From the NCBI GenBank assembly GCA_000697055.1, contig JNDT01002073.1, positions 1 to 49,311 of the forward strand: a stretch of 49,311 bases of DNA, given 5' to 3'. Of the stretch, positions 12,601 through 25,084 are shown piece after piece. The notes below the pieces were generated by a model. The model did no database searches and was not told the DNA's origin. It saw nothing but the letters and a program-made list of their open reading frames with translations. The translations under genes and the position numbers were made by a program. The stretch comes from Saksenaea vasiformis B4078 (Eukaryota; Mucoromycota; Mucoromycetes; Mucorales; Saksenaeaceae). Position 1 is the stretch's first letter. Each line of letters opens with the position of its first letter.

Positions 12601-13740
12601 TGGGGAGCACATTCCAAGTTTCATTGATCGTACGTAGCACTGTATCACTTATCTTCAATGATTTCCCAATGCCATTGTTTCCCTAACCTTCTTTTCTTTT
12701 CTTTCTTGGTACACAATTATGCTATTGTGCCCTATAATAAATATTGATTCAGCATTCGGCCATTTTCCATATAAAAGGGAGTACACTGAGGATCATAGCA
12801 TGCTTTGTTCTCTATTCCTTTTCACTGTCGTTCGCTTATTGATGAAACATGTTCTAAAAGTAGAAAGCCTGAAGGCGATGTCAATATTTGGTGTCGTGAT
12901 CAATGGATCCTTTCCCTTATCCAGATAAACATCAACAAAGCTTGTTTATTATATGCGGCAACCGAGACGGCTTTTCTGAAGCAACGAGGAAAGCATTTTA
13001 CATGAGAGCGAACAGATCTCATACGATCAAGAGTTTCATGTCGCACAATGTTTGATTGTTGATAACAAAGCCTTAATACATGGCGCTTATTGTCGAGACG
13101 GTTCCGGCCACAGGTAGCTGGTGTGCAGCGTCATGCACAGTCTATAAATTGCATGCGGGTTATCCATGATACAAATCACGTTTAAGCCAAGAGCAGAGTG
13201 GGTCTTTTGACAATACGATGACGAATTCCTACGAAGGTAACTCGGAGTTGTTCTATTCCAGTAGGAACCTCATACTTTTCTCAAGTCAATAAACGCTGAA
13301 CGAGACAAAATCCTTTTTCCGATTAGACGCACGTAATAAAGATTTAGCGTGGAACGACTAAGCCTCTGTGGCCATAGCAAATGGCTCTGGTGCGACCAAC
13401 GACTGCGCAATGTTCAAAACTTGGCATTTGCCTCTTCCGTAAACGCTTGAGAGAGGCACACATACCTGCTACTTACAAGGAGAAAGATAATTTGTAGAAT
13501 CCCACATAAGGGAGAATTGTGCTATGGTCATACGCTGTTTACTGAATGCACCTTTTCTTTTCCGTTCTTTTTTTCTTCTCCATTCTTTTTTTTCTGTTTC
13601 ACGCTACGAAGATCCAAGTCTGCGTTAAGGAAATTGAGTATATGCGTCATTGATAAACGAATCCTTGCTTACATCAAACTGGTCCTCAGAAGACGCAAAC
13701 TTTATTAAAGCGACATGCATGGTCAGTAAATGGAACGCTA
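9681..13740. other. 4-kb region without supported genes
   Basis: Open frames up to 120 codons occur (for example 11580..11942 minus) but have no recognisable domains and no conserved splice structure that I could find. A short (ATT)n microsatellite lies at about 10348-10370. This is probably intergenic or decayed sequence. Confidence 0.4.
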
Positions 13741-14110
13741 TCAGATGCCCTTTCAACTCACCCGGAAGGGCATAGCCATACGTTGGTGGCGTCCCCCCGC
13801 AACTGTCTCAGTTACCCTATCATAGTGTCTTCGGGGAGCGGCCAAGTTCGGGTTTTGACGACTGCAGAGGACGTGAAGCAATGCGGCATCTGGTGATCTA
13901 TTATGGAAGATGAATGAGGCCGAAAGCGACAACGCTCGTTCACCTAAGCGATGGCTAAGATGTGCCATCGCAGCCTCGATGGTTCGAGACAGAGTCATGC
14001 AGCCTAAACAAGGAAGACACAAGTGATCCGCATATATGAAGTGATATCCTTCCAGGGGAAGCTTTTTGAAACAAACAGATGCCTGACGTTCCAGTTAAGT
14101 AGTCATTGCG
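13741..14110 (+). repeat. Dispersed repeat copy R1, partial and diverged
   Basis: This stretch aligns with the 'ORF1' part and the start of the tail of the better copies at 25.1-26.0 kb and 47.7-48.6 kb. Shared blocks include CTGCAGAGGACnTGAAGC and a block ending GTCATGCAGCCTAAA. It lacks the 5' inverted-repeat module. Confidence 0.7.
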
Positions 14111-14311
14111 TCACGTTATCTTACAGGTCTTCTACGCTAGACAAAGAACCTACCTACCGCTGCTTCTCTTGTATCTGATAAGGCAAGTCTATCTCTGAAA
14201 TAAGTGAAGCCGCATCTATAACATACCGATAGAGGGAGGATTATTGTAACGATGACATGAATACAATCAACTTTGTTATTAGTCATGATGAATCTACATT
14301 TACTGTCTATT

Positions 14312-14492
14312 GAATAATTCTTTACGCTACTCTAAATAAATTATGCGTCCTTGAAGAGCCAAATTTGCGCTGAGAGAGAAATACAATGTGCAGTCTAGTG
14401 TTAAAGAATTGGCAACAAAATCATACGTTTACTTACATCAACTTGACACTCAGTGGACGCACAATTTATTGGAGCAGCATAAAAGATTGTTC
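14312..14492. repeat. Inverted-repeat module (about 41-bp arms), copy 1
   Basis: The left arm starts gaataattctttacgctac and the right arm ends gcagcataaaagattgttc. The arms are imperfect reverse complements and enclose about 97 bp. The same module occurs at 25818..25997 and 47704..47882. Confidence 0.75.
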
Positions 14493-14930
14493 ACGTTTAG
14501 TAAATGGACGATGCTTTGATGTCAGTTTACTTACCCCGAGGGTAATCCCGTTCTGGACGGGGGTCTGCTCCGTACCCTGGCCGTGTGGGAGCGACGTGAG
14601 ATGAGAGTCTGGCCAAGTTTGCCAGTGGTAAAGCACTGCAGAGGACTTGAAGCGATACAACGTGCAGCAATATATTGTACAAGATGAGTGATGCTGAGTG
14701 CGACAACATTCATTTACTGACTTAAGTGATGGGTAAAAAGCGCCACCACAACCGAGATGGTTCGACAGCAGGGACCATGCAGGCTGAACAATAAATAAGA
14801 AGACATGAATGATCATGTATACGTAATGAAGAATTGACATCCTTACCGTGATGCTTTCTTTAAAAGAACAAAGCCAGAAAAAAAAAGAATTCATGCGTCC
14901 CTTTAAATACAGATCATTTACGCGTTCCGA
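14312..14930 (+). repeat. Dispersed repeat copy R2 with 5' inverted-repeat module
   Basis: It begins with the 181-bp inverted-repeat module (14312..14492), followed by the degraded ORF1 region (from 14501), then the tail beginning near GACCATGCAGGCTGAA (14773). The ORF1 frame is broken by stops. Similarity to the other copies is lost around 14925. Confidence 0.8.
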
Positions 14931-16210
14931 TTGGTGCGTTGGGGAACCTAATACTATGGACCAGCGCAATACACCTTTGATCAGAAGTAAAGGTATTTAC
15001 TTCTCTGCGCAAAGATCCAATGCTCCTCACCGCAGGGTCGAGGTGGTGTCAACGCAAATTAATATTAGGATGACGCAAATGTATATTCAAAATCCAGGAT
15101 TTTCGACTGTATAGCCATAATACAGTACTACTGATACAGCGGACTGCATAACTCCGGCATGATCGCCTGGCGTTCCTGTAAGTGAATCAGCGGCAAGCCA
15201 AGATACTTCAATCGCAAAAACTACCAATTAAAGTCATTAATTCGGTGTCTAAAACACGGTTATTGCAAGATGCAGCTGTTTCTTCCAACTTTAGTCCGTC
15301 CTTTTACTATCTTACTGGTACAATGGTGATCTCTGGTCTCCCCTGCCTGTTCATTGTGTCCGTCAACGATTTACGAGACGTTCATTATGATTTGCGCCTG
15401 ATACAAGTGGTATATCCGTCTGATTATCGCTTTCCACGTTCAACGTGCTGTGTCCAGGCCTCTTTGCCATCGGCATCCAAACGTATGCCAGCGTTAGTCC
15501 GCCAACAGCGATTTTGTAACGTAGCTCCTGGTCTTTTCACGGAACAAAAACAGTAACAAGGCAAACTACTTGTAAACAGCAACAAGAGCGCCAGTAATGC
15601 TCGTTTCTTCGATACTGAAACCTTGCAGGTCCAAATATTGAGAATTACTGTTACCTTTGCCCTATTTCTTTTCCATGCTCGCTAGTTCTTTTCCTAGTTG
15701 TCTACGTATCATTAAATAAAGAAAATATCTTTTGATCGTGTATACATTAAGCACTTTCCTTCGTAATCTTTCAAAGGTAATGCAAGTATAGAATACTCAT
15801 TCAAATGATCAACATCGAAATGCTGAGTTGTCAAAGCGGTAAAACGGCAAATGTATCGATAGAGGAAGCAGGAGATAAGCACAAATAACGATGTGAAAGA
15901 AGAATGAACAGAAACGTGTCAAAACTTAAGGGCGACATTGCCTTCCACAAAGTCTAAAATTTTATTCGTGTATGTGCAAAAAATATCTAGGAAATGAATA
16001 CCAAAGTCTGGGAACATTGCATTTGTCCACGCGCTGAAGTTTCTCAGCGCTCGTTTCAAAATGCGTATACTCAGACAAGGAATTCTGAAAAAGGAAGTTC
16101 CACTAAGAAGACGAGCGTCGTTTTGCTAAATTCAATGAATCAACATGCGATAACTCTCGCCCCAAAAGAAGAAGATATAACTCAATTCCCTGTTTACAAG
16201 CACGAAGTAT
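14931..16210. other. Intergenic region between repeat R2 and UBC7
   Basis: No domain-bearing frame was found. The 124-codon plus-strand frame at 15182..15556 has no recognisable features. A segment at 15042-15098 resembles 41524-41580 (shared GTGGTGTCAACGCAAA and ATGACGCAAATGT), probably a minor dispersed repeat. Confidence 0.4.
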
Positions 16211-17191
16211 TTACAACATCTCAGCAGATTGCCTAGCCAATCGCTGAACTCTTTTCTTAAACTGAGGATAGTTCTCGCGATAGTCTTTCTATACAAGGAA
16301 TTAATTTGGGAAAGTGTACAAGAATAACCTACCGCGGCTTCTATGTTTGCCGGCGATTCGTCGTTGGGGCTGGACAACATGGATATCACGGATAGCAAAA
16401 TGGTCTCAACTGTATGAACGGGAGACCATCGTTCGCTAGCATCTTCATAACCATACTTATCGTCTCCAGGAGGATGCTTTCGAGAAACCCAATAACTGTT
16501 AGTGGGCGTAACGGCTCCATGTTAATAATAATACAAGCCATACCAAAATCGAAATGCAGACGGTGCCGTCGGGATACACTAGACAAATTTGGTCATTTAC
16601 AAACCCAGATCCTTCCGCATCTCGCTTACCATTTGGGTGCCACATCTCAGTCGTAAATTTCATCGTGGGTGGCATCAGGGGATATGTCTATCACATCCAC
16701 AACAAAAAGAAACATTTAACGTCAAGAAATAAAACATCGTGTCGGATGACAAGATTGACAAAGATGCATACCTGTGGAAATGAAAGACGAGCTTTGAAAA
16801 AACCGCCTTCACTGTAGTGCATAACAATAGTTTGCATGAATAACAGCGAATAAAGGGTATTATGCATAAACGCTTACTATAATGTGTCTGGGGCGCCAAT
16901 AATCAATATCTCCCACTGCAACCGACGGTGTGAAACATTAGTTACTTAAGCTTTTTTTTTTAAAAAAAAAAAGGAGCATGTGTTTTTTTTAAAGAAAGAT
17001 AAACATGCCTCATAAATGTTATCATTGACAAGACCAGCGGAAAAGCCTTCAAGAGGGTTCCTTTGAAGATCTAAAGCAATTTCGTAAGGGTCGATCGAGG
17101 GTGGGAATGATGATAACCTCCATTCAAATGGAACATAATTACCCTTCAACTGTCTACTAAGAAGTAGTGCACTTTGATCTCCCAAACTCAT
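16211..17191 (-). CDS. UBC7: Ubiquitin-conjugating enzyme E2, Ubc7/UBE2G1 type, eight exons
   Basis: Minus-strand exons: 17191..17143, 17070..17009, 16915..16878, 16811..16772, 16687..16630, 16578..16544, 16476..16333 and 16288..16211; 167 aa, all junctions in frame. The protein starts MSLGDQSALLLSRQL and shows EGFSAGL, the HPN motif (80-82), catalytic Cys90 in YPDGTVCISIL, the class-specific acidic loop HPPGDDKYGYEDASERW and SPVHTVETILLSVISML. Length and Cys position match UBE2G1/Ubc7, E2s that act with ER-associated degradation ligases; that role is from family knowledge. Intron 2 (16916..17008) begins with GC rather than GT and contains a T-run/A-run hairpin. Exons are 35-144 nt, which hides the gene from simple ORF searches. 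Confidence 0.95.
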
Positions 17192-19314
17192 TTTCCAGTA
17201 ATCTGGTAATCAAGCGTTTCAAAATGGCAAGTAAATAGAGCAGGAGAGTAAAAACGGCGGAGCAGGGCCAGCGAATCGAAAGAAAATCGTGCGCCGTGAC
17301 CGTTTCTGCAGCCCTCCGACCAGGCTTCGGACACGCCCCTTCACTCCATTTTAACACTGTTCATCGAATGTCGTGAGAAAAGATAAGCGCTTGAAATGAT
17401 GATGATTAGTTGCATTTGTACTGTCGTATCTTTCGTTGCTTGGAATCAGTAAACCAATGTAATGGTGTAGTTCAGCGCGCGCGTGCTGAATCGCCCCGAA
17501 TCCAACTATATGGTCGCTCATTTATTTGTTTAAAAGCTCTGCTTTATTCAGAAATTGTTGTAGAACGGTTGCTAATAGAAGGAATCCAGCCAAATTCGAA
17601 GTTGCAACTTCTGTCATCTCATAGCGCGCTTGCTGTATTCAAATTTAGATACGAGGAAACCCAATGAAAGAATAAAGTTTCAATGCTCAAAGTAAACGCA
17701 TCGTTAGTGATCTATTCCGAATTTACCTGTTTTGTTTGGCTCGCGGTCCTGTGCAGTGGCTAAAAGCTTCTCAGCTGGTGACGAGCAGTGAGGTGGAGAG
17801 GAGCATAAAAATCTGCTAAAAGAGTATATTCAGAATCTTTCAAGAACGATGTCGCAGTATGGACATCTCTCATACAAAAAGAACCTTGCATTTAGTACAC
17901 TCTGTGGCATTCCGAGATGTCACCCTGTACGTACGCCATTGTCAAGAGATATCAGACCTGATAGCAGTGACGATATCAGCAGCGGGATGAAGGCTATTGG
18001 TTCTTTACGTTATTTATAAAACATTAATATCCAATGAGACTATCTTCAACCGTTATTGTCCTTTCTAGTCCTCCTCAGCCTGCCAGCCTTTTTTCCGAAG
18101 GTTGTACCCATAGGTCTGAAGACTTTGACTCGTCGTTACAGAAAGGTTGTGCACACGTATGGAAGTTAACTGAAGCACTTTATAAACGTTTCATCGATCG
18201 ACTGAATATAGCATAGAATATAAGAGCGAATTCATGTAGACCTCCTTGAATAATTTTTGGCAGAAGTCCATCGATCGTAGTTCATAGGATATATCTTCCA
18301 TCCATTACCACCTTACTACTTGTCTCTGCTGATGTCAAAGTCGTTATTGGTAGGTTGGAGCTTGTTCCCAGTTATAGTTTTGGACCAAAGGCTGAAGACT
18401 CCTGTGACACTTGACTTTGTCTCATCAAAAAGTCAGCTGCTTGGATCTGGCGTACAAGCCTTGCTGGCTTATTCCTATTATGGCTGTCACGGATCGGGAC
18501 AACACCCGTGAACATAATCCCCTGCGTTCACTATCGCCACTGAGTAGCGTTGAAAAGAGAAATGGGAATCATATCGAGGCCGTTCTTCATAGAGCTCTAG
18601 AAAAATAAAAGGAAAAATTAACACACGTGCTCATTGTTGTCCTACTTGTAGAAGCAAGTGATTTATTTGCGTGTCATAAAAATGCTGCTCTGAAACTTTG
18701 AGAATAAGACGAAAACGGTCATTATTTTTACATCATTACATTGTCACGGAGAGGCAAAGGGACAGCGGTCTCTTTTTCTTTCATACCGGTGTATGGCTAT
18801 ATTAATCATAGTGGGACGTAATAAATACAGGAGAGTTGTTACAAACAATGGCAGTGGTTCAAGTGTCCAAAGATGCCACAAGCCGTGGAATGCTGAGTAA
18901 CTGTATAAATTTTTGTGCTGCTCACATCTGCCAATTGGCATGAGGAAGACGAGAGCCTCACTGTGTAAAAAAGAATAAATCATTGATGTATGGGAAATGT
19001 AAGTGATGTCATGATAAAATAACGGAAGGGAAGGGAATGTATGGACGGGAGGAAGGCAATGATACATTTCAGGATTTGCATGTGCCATGCCGAGAGACTG
19101 TTAAGGTTGTATGCTGTCGTTTGTAGGTATTTTGCGGAAATGGAAGTAATTTAAGTTGAAATGGCCAATGTGTTTGTGTATGTTGCCAAGGTTTCAACAG
19201 AAATGAGGGGTGTTGTTGTGATGGCGATAATGAGGGTGTTTCTCTCTCTTCTTTCTTCTCTCTTCTCTCTGTTAGGGATGTCTCGTCTTCCGGCAGCCTG
19301 TCTATGATGTTGCT
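17192..19314. other. Intergenic region
   Basis: The first part is the UBC7 promoter side. Frames at 17410..17667 plus and 18744..19088 minus have no recognisable domains; the latter sits in the 3' flank of the Sds3-like gene. No RNA genes were seen. Confidence 0.4.
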
Positions 19315-20533
19315 CTAAGCGCTATCTCGGAGCTTAATCACTATATGAATTCCCCGCAGAGAAATTATGTGTGACAAAAAAATAAATATTTTCGCACAAG
19401 GTACCTGAGGATCGTGATGGCGTGATGATGCTACTGTGGCGTGGCTCGAACGTGATAAAGACGGACTTTGAAGCGCATCTTGGCGAGCCCTGTTCAGATC
19501 GTCTTCGGCCTCCTGCTCAGCTAATCCTAAGGTTAGGGAGCGTAAAGAAAACAAAGGTTAAGGATAGCTGCTGAAACGGGTTCTGTGTCGCCGAAAGAAT
19601 GGGTAACAAAAAGGATATTTATCATTCCTGGTCGGTCGGGCGGTGTCCAATCGGATAAATTGTTGCTGGTTAACGAGCCTAAAGCTGTGTCAAGAAGAAG
19701 AACATAAAAAATAGAGTGTTTGTTCTATCTTACTTCGAGTGTGTTGTGCATAATATTCTTGTTCAAGCATGTTAATCTTCTGCTGCCCCTGCCGCATCAT
19801 TGATCGTCGGAGTGCTAATTTGTCCCACTGAGAGACGATGATGAACAAAAAAAAGCCATACTGAAAACATCAACAGACATACATGAAACTGGTCATACGC
19901 TGCCTTTTTTTGCGCCTCAAGTGCGTTCACGATATTGGTTTCTACGAATTTCATCCTGAGATTCAATGTCTTTTCTCGTTTCTTTCGTTTCTCTTGGATG
20001 CCCTTGGCCAGCTTATGATATTCCGGATGAGATCCTTCTTTGACAGCCTTTTCCAGTTTGTCCAATTCCGCTAGCCTAAAGAGAATGGAGGATTAAGCAC
20101 ATACCAGATCTGATAGCATTCCTTACCTTTCCTTTACAATTACTTCACGCTCGGCTTTTTTTGCTTCTCTAGCTTCCTTCGACATCCTTTGTGTTGTTTT
20201 CCGTGTCTCTCTATCTGTTTCATCCCATCCCTTGGCATTTGCTTTGGTTCTTTTTTTCGTTGGGCCAGGGGCTCTCTTCCGTCGTCTTTTCTTTGGTTCT
20301 ACTGTTTCGCTGCTTTCGATGGATTGAGAACGCGTGGTCACCTGCCCACTAGGTTCGGAAGAGGACGAGGAGGCAAGTTCGTCTGCATTGTCCTGCGATG
20401 GTTGTTCTCTAATGCCCATGACAGGCGATCCAGATTGTGTCGATCGGCTTACTCGTCGGGTCAGTACCCGATTACTGAAGCGTTCTTCTAGTTTTGAATC
20501 CGGTAGCTCTGTTGTTGTTTTTACTTGATACAT
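19315..20533 (-). CDS. SDS3: Sds3-like protein, Sin3/Rpd3 histone deacetylase complex component
   Basis: Minus-strand exons: 20533..20127, 20075..19883, 19827..19734, 19684..19619 and 19541..19315, 328 aa. The N-terminal third is Ser/Arg/Lys rich with a basic patch (PKKRRRKRAPGP) that could be a nuclear signal. The Sds3 core is the coiled region AEREVIVKERLAELDKLE, then SHPEYHKLAKGIQEKRKK, LNLRMKFVETNIVNALEAQ and INMLEQEYYAQHTR, followed by SDWTPPDRPG and GLAEQEAEDDL. Sds3 proteins help assemble Sin3-type deacetylase complexes in the nucleus. Introns 1-3 are GT-AG (49-55 bp); intron 4 (19542..19618) is a U12-type AT-AC intron. The 3' end is uncertain: the model reads through to the stop at 19315, but splicing at 19404 is possible and would shorten the tail. 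Confidence 0.85.
19542..19618 (-). other. U12-type AT-AC intron in the Sds3-like gene
   Basis: The intron begins ATATCCTTTTT, matching the minor-spliceosome donor consensus, contains ATCCTTAAC close to the U12 branch consensus TTCCTTAAC, and ends TTTAC 15 nt downstream of it. Removing it restores the reading frame between PDRPGMI and SLTLGLAEQE. No GT-AG alternative that I tried joins these two frames. Confidence 0.85.
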
Positions 20534-21739
20534 CCTGTAAAAAATGCGGTAAATCGATAGTGTAGAGAAGTCCGGCGAAAAAATCGGTAAATCGAAAAGA
20601 ACGGTGGAATCGTTTCGAGTTGGAAGGCAAAAAACCGCGGAGTTCTAAAAGTAAATCAGAACCATTTGTACGCGGCCTTGTTATTCTTTTCCATCCACAG
20701 AGCGTGACAGAATTGCATAATCTTTGGGACGGTTTGCCTTTTAGAGAAACTTAAAGTGGAGAAATAGAAAATTACATCTATTTTATCACACTTATAACCT
20801 CTTTTTACACATCAATTGCAAATAGTAACATATATTTCCCCGTGTGAGGGGTTATGCCGCAACCTCTTTTTTTTCCTTATACATATATATGGTAACTAGG
20901 GATACTAAATGGGTGATAGCTATTTGTACTAACTTCCTTCTATTTTGTCATAGACAACGATGAACCTGTTGTCAGATGCAATCTGTTCGTTGTCTCATCC
21001 TCTTCTTTTTTTTTTCAGGAACCGAGAATTCACTGTACGGATGATACTTTCTCCGGTTTCAATTGTGGAACCGGGGAAATTCACCGTATGAAAAAAATAA
21101 AAACTCAGAACTAATGAGTCTTTTTCGCTTATGCTTTTAAGCTGGCGCGCCTGATTCATCAGCTTTGTCATACAGCCATGGGCCTATCGTTCATTTACAA
21201 ACTCCGATATACTCAGTTTGCAGATCAGTTGCGGACTCGCTAGTTCATCATGCACAACTGGGATATAAGAAACCAACCCAACAAAAACCGCTCGGTTTCC
21301 TCTTCACGGTTTAAAAATAATTGCGCACTTTCGTCGTCATGGAAGGACCCTGCTGCAAAGCACATTGACCTCCTAAGTCAAATTCACCAATAACATGTAT
21401 GGAAGTTCAAAAAGGAGTTCACGCTAATGCTCTATGAAACCTCACTTTCTTGTAACATTTGCGGTATGCGTCATGCAGGTTAGCAAGAGATACTTTTAAA
21501 CCTTTTTATACGAGGTTTTCAGATGACTGATGTTGTCTTTATGGTATCACTCTCGCTTTCTCATGGCAGAGATGTACCTGTAGGAACTGAGCAACAACAT
21601 TACATTCTGTTAGTTGGTATCTGCAATGACTTCAAGACTACACTGCCCGGGTTTCAGGAGAAATCTGTTCTGCATTTGGGAAAAATGCCTTTGTACAGTA
21701 AGAAGAAGACCATTGTAGGAGACTCTATTATCCGTTCTG
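20534..21739. other. Intergenic region upstream of the Sds3-like gene
   Basis: Nothing codable was recognised. The sequence contains T-rich runs and a short imperfect inverted pair around 21025-21088. Confidence 0.35.
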
Positions 21740-21744
21740 CCTCT

Positions 21745-21840
21745 CATCTGGGTTGCATGACCTCTGTCCCCGAACAGTTTGCCTGTCATGTAACCCCCTT
21801 TTTATCATCATGCAAATAAATATTGCCACACATGGACTTG
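21745..21840 (-). repeat. Dispersed repeat fragment R3
   Basis: About 85-95 bp match the minus-oriented copy at 25520-25610: shared GCATGACCTCTGTCCC, then TTGCCTGT..TGTA and a block ending AATATTGCCACAC. Only the 3' part of the ORF1 region remains. Confidence 0.65.
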
Positions 21841-23506
21841 AATATGTAGGAGCCTTGGCCTATAAACCCTTCAAGGGACGTTCCTTTAGCTTGCGGCACA
21901 TTTTTGTCCTTTAAAACGGCACATTTTGTACCTGTCACATTATCATTCTATATGAAATAACCAAAGCAACTCACATAATCTCCATACCGATTAATTTGGA
22001 GATCCAAGTACATGTATTCTTTCGTATAAGTTTGCAGAAGTCTTTCAAATAAGGAACTTATTTCATAGGAGAAACTGGCATCGGCACTACCTAAGAATTT
22101 CCAGCTGATAGGGCGTTCCGAAACACAGAGCACGACGCGTATGCCAGAAAATTGTCAGATGAGGAATGTAATAGTGCTCTTACTTGCTGCCCAAATGGCT
22201 GAATGGTACAGAGCTCGCTTGCCAAAAAGTAGAAATGTCGCTAGGACACTGTCCTCTCAGCGCCTCCAAAGCGGAGTAAACTCAAGCATCCATTCATAAT
22301 GATTCTCAGATTTATTCAGTCATAGCATTATGCAAACTGAAATACGGCGGAAGTAGAAGATCTCAATGCCATGGCAGCACGTTTATTTACCAATTTTATC
22401 TATATACATCTGCTGGCATCGTCTCACACATTTCTTTCGCCTATACGGGCGCTATGCCTACAAACAATGAATACGATGAGCACGCGTTATAATTATACTC
22501 TTGATGAAGAGAAAAGTTGATAACATGACTGAGAATATAGTTAGATCTAACTAGATGCCCACCACAGAGCTATTGGTTCTATCGGTTCACTGAAGCAGAT
22601 CATTCAATACGTTATCTAGATAAAAGTTTGTGGACCATCATCTTTTACATATGATCGGGGCGTACTAGTGCATGCAGTCGATCTTTATTTTCCTTAGTAC
22701 ATATTCATAGAGGCGACTCGGTTACATTTCTTGCAATGCTTGTCAAGCCCATAGCTGAGTAGATAGCCTTTTCCCGAAAACGTGTTAGCACTTTGGATCT
22801 GGGGCTTAAGCTAGGTGTACGTCTTGTCTTGACCTGCTGCTTTCAAGGACGCTGAAGGAATTAGAATGTGCTGCACAAAGCACGAAGCACAAAGCAAGCA
22901 ACAATTACAGTTCATCTCAGAATAGATCGCAAAGGCAAACCGAAAGCGTGGTTCCCGACGTCGACATGGATCCCTATATAGAATTCACCAATAAGAATAA
23001 AGTATTCTAGTTTGGTTAACGTACTTCACCTACTATACATTCCCTAGACCCGTATAGCTTATAACTGAAACGAAATATGTTAAGTTAAAGCTTGAACGTT
23101 GTTGGGAAAAGAAGAATCTATGACTTCATCGAGAATACAATTGTAGCAAGCATGACTACAGCTCGCCCACTTTATGTGTACTGTCGCTCGCCTTTTGCAT
23201 TAAGAAGCGGTGTGTAATCGGGAGTTACCGTGCTCGTGTAGAGTTATTACCTAAAGCATTTGATCCGGGCCAGGGATTCGTACCCGACCGGTACAATGCG
23301 AATCGATAGATAGCGAGACCTGTCTTTCATTCGATGAACCAAAAAGGATAATCTAGCATTGGGTTCTCAATGATTAGGTCAGTGAGCTATTGCGCTTCAG
23401 TCTCCTCTCCGCTTATGTTTTTCTCTGTTGATCTGCGATTGAAAACAAAAGAGGGAAGTGACAATTTTTCGCTGTAACGACTCCCGTTTCCGCCCTTCTG
23501 ATCACT
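21841..23506. other. Intergenic region upstream of the Bcd1-like gene
   Basis: No supported gene was found. A tRNA-T-loop-like string near 23266-23285 was examined and rejected. The last part should hold the promoter of the downstream gene. Confidence 0.35.
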
Positions 23507-24582
23507 ATGGATCCCATTACCATGGCAGACGAAACTTCTCCATTAAATACATCAGATATCGTCCTAGAACTGAGCGTAGAAAATACCACTTCGGATCGTT
23601 CTACAGCTTCTGTAAATTGTGAACAATGCCATACCAATCCGTGGAAATACAAATGTCCACGGTGCAATATTCGTACTTGTTCCTTGGAATGTGTCAAACA
23701 GCATAAAACGGAAAAAGAGTGCTCCGGAGAACGGAGTAAAACACATTATGTGTCAATGAAAGAATACAATGAGGGCACTATGATGAGCGGTACGGACGCT
23801 GGATCATGTAACGTGTAAATTAACGTTGATCTATTCTCCTTTGTAAAGATTACGTATACCTGGAAGACCTGTCTCGACGATCTGACACTTTGACACGTGA
23901 GCGATTGCGTTCTGAACAAGAGCAACAAAGTTCAAAAGCCCAAGAAAACAGAGCAAAGTCACTTGTTCGACAGGCACGGCAACTAGGTATACTTTACGAT
24001 GTTTTACCGGCTGGTATGTCACGACATAAAGCTAGCAGCACCAATTACAGTTCAAAGTAAGTTTCTACTTGAGGCTGCAAGATGGACGCTGACGTGTGCA
24101 AAAGTAAAAAAGCTATATTTTGGACCATTGAATGCTTTTTCTGCCAGAAAGGACACCAGGAGAAAGTACTGGATCACAGGTATACACTTATTTATCACTT
24201 TACGGGCTAAACGGTTTCTTTTAGTTTCCCCGGTACAAAATCGCTCTCAGCGTTTTTCGAGAACCTATTATTTTCAGGTACACCACAAGGAAAGGGATCA
24301 TATGCCATCATTCGGCATCAAAATCGTGCCTTCGTTGAGGCGGGTATATCAAAGTATGTGATTGGACTAAGGAGGGAAAAAGGACCACGACGGACATTTA
24401 CCGATATCACTTCTGAGCTGCACAAACCTTTAAATGAGGTTTTGAGGGGCGAGCGGATCATTGAATTTCCAACGCTTTTCATCTGGCTCGAAGGAGAAAT
24501 TGATAACGATGTCACACTTGAGAAAAGGATACAGACAGAGGAATTGATAGATAATAACAAGCAAGATTCTAATGCCGAATGA
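23507..24582 (+). CDS. BCD1: Box C/D snoRNA assembly protein 1 homolog (HIT zinc finger, Bcd1/ZNHIT6)
   Basis: Exons: 23507..23789, 23849..24056, 24105..24179 and 24225..24582, 307 aa; introns 59, 48 and 45 bp, all GT-AG and in frame. A HIT-type zinc finger spans about residues 38-75: CEQC, KYKCPRC, TCSLECVKQHK, then CSGER. It is followed by the Bcd1 hallmark THYVSMKEYNEGTMMSGDYV with YLEDLSR across the first splice. The middle has LVRQARQLGILYDVLPAGMS and KKAIFWTIECFF, and the C-terminal part has FPTLFIWLEGE. Family members help assemble box C/D snoRNPs in the nucleolus; that is from family knowledge. The expected Trp-rich segment reads FWTIECFF instead of the commoner FWTIEW, a minor divergence. 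A second methionine at residue 6 could also start translation. Confidence 0.9.
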
Positions 24583-25084
24583 AAGGAAAACGTGTTGTTC
24601 GTGCGTTGCTGCTGTATTCTCGTCATCTACGTACCCAAAGAAATAAAGAGCAAGCCGAAATAGACTTCCTATTTCTGTCCCAAAGCAAGGAGCGAGTCTG
24701 CAGTATAAACCAACTCCTACTTTGATAGTATTCGTATTGATTATGAAAATGGTCATTAGCAGTTGTAGTGGCTATTCTACCTTTTCATACCAAAAAGGAC
24801 GGTGAAGATCGACCAGTTCGTGCGTTTTAAAGGTCGCAACGTAATTTTTAAAAGCGCGTGCTCGCTACGCTGTATGACACAACATTCAGATTACTGTCAT
24901 AGGAAGATCATTTTTTGGGGCGTTATTTTGCAGCACTGTTCTGGATATGTTGTGAAAACCGCTTTCAATATGTTCCCAACAAGAGTTTCATTGCTTGCGT
25001 GAAGACTGAGGAAGGATAGCTCGGTTTGTAACGGCACAACAAAATACTGGATTTGGAATCCACGTTTGCGTCAGATAAATATTA
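24583..25084. other. Spacer between the Bcd1-like gene and repeat R4
   Basis: The only sizeable frame (24802..25002) shows no recognisable features. A likely polyadenylation signal AATAAA occurs near 24643. Confidence 0.35.

Noticed and set aside
21523..21819. 98-codon plus-strand frame
   Set aside because: Its last third is the antisense of repeat fragment R3, and the rest has no recognisable domain.
23240..23340. tRNA-like T-loop string on the minus strand (GGGTACGAATCCC)
   Set aside because: The T loop has a mismatch to TTCGAAT, no complementary acceptor stem exists at the expected 5' distance, and no convincing A box was seen.
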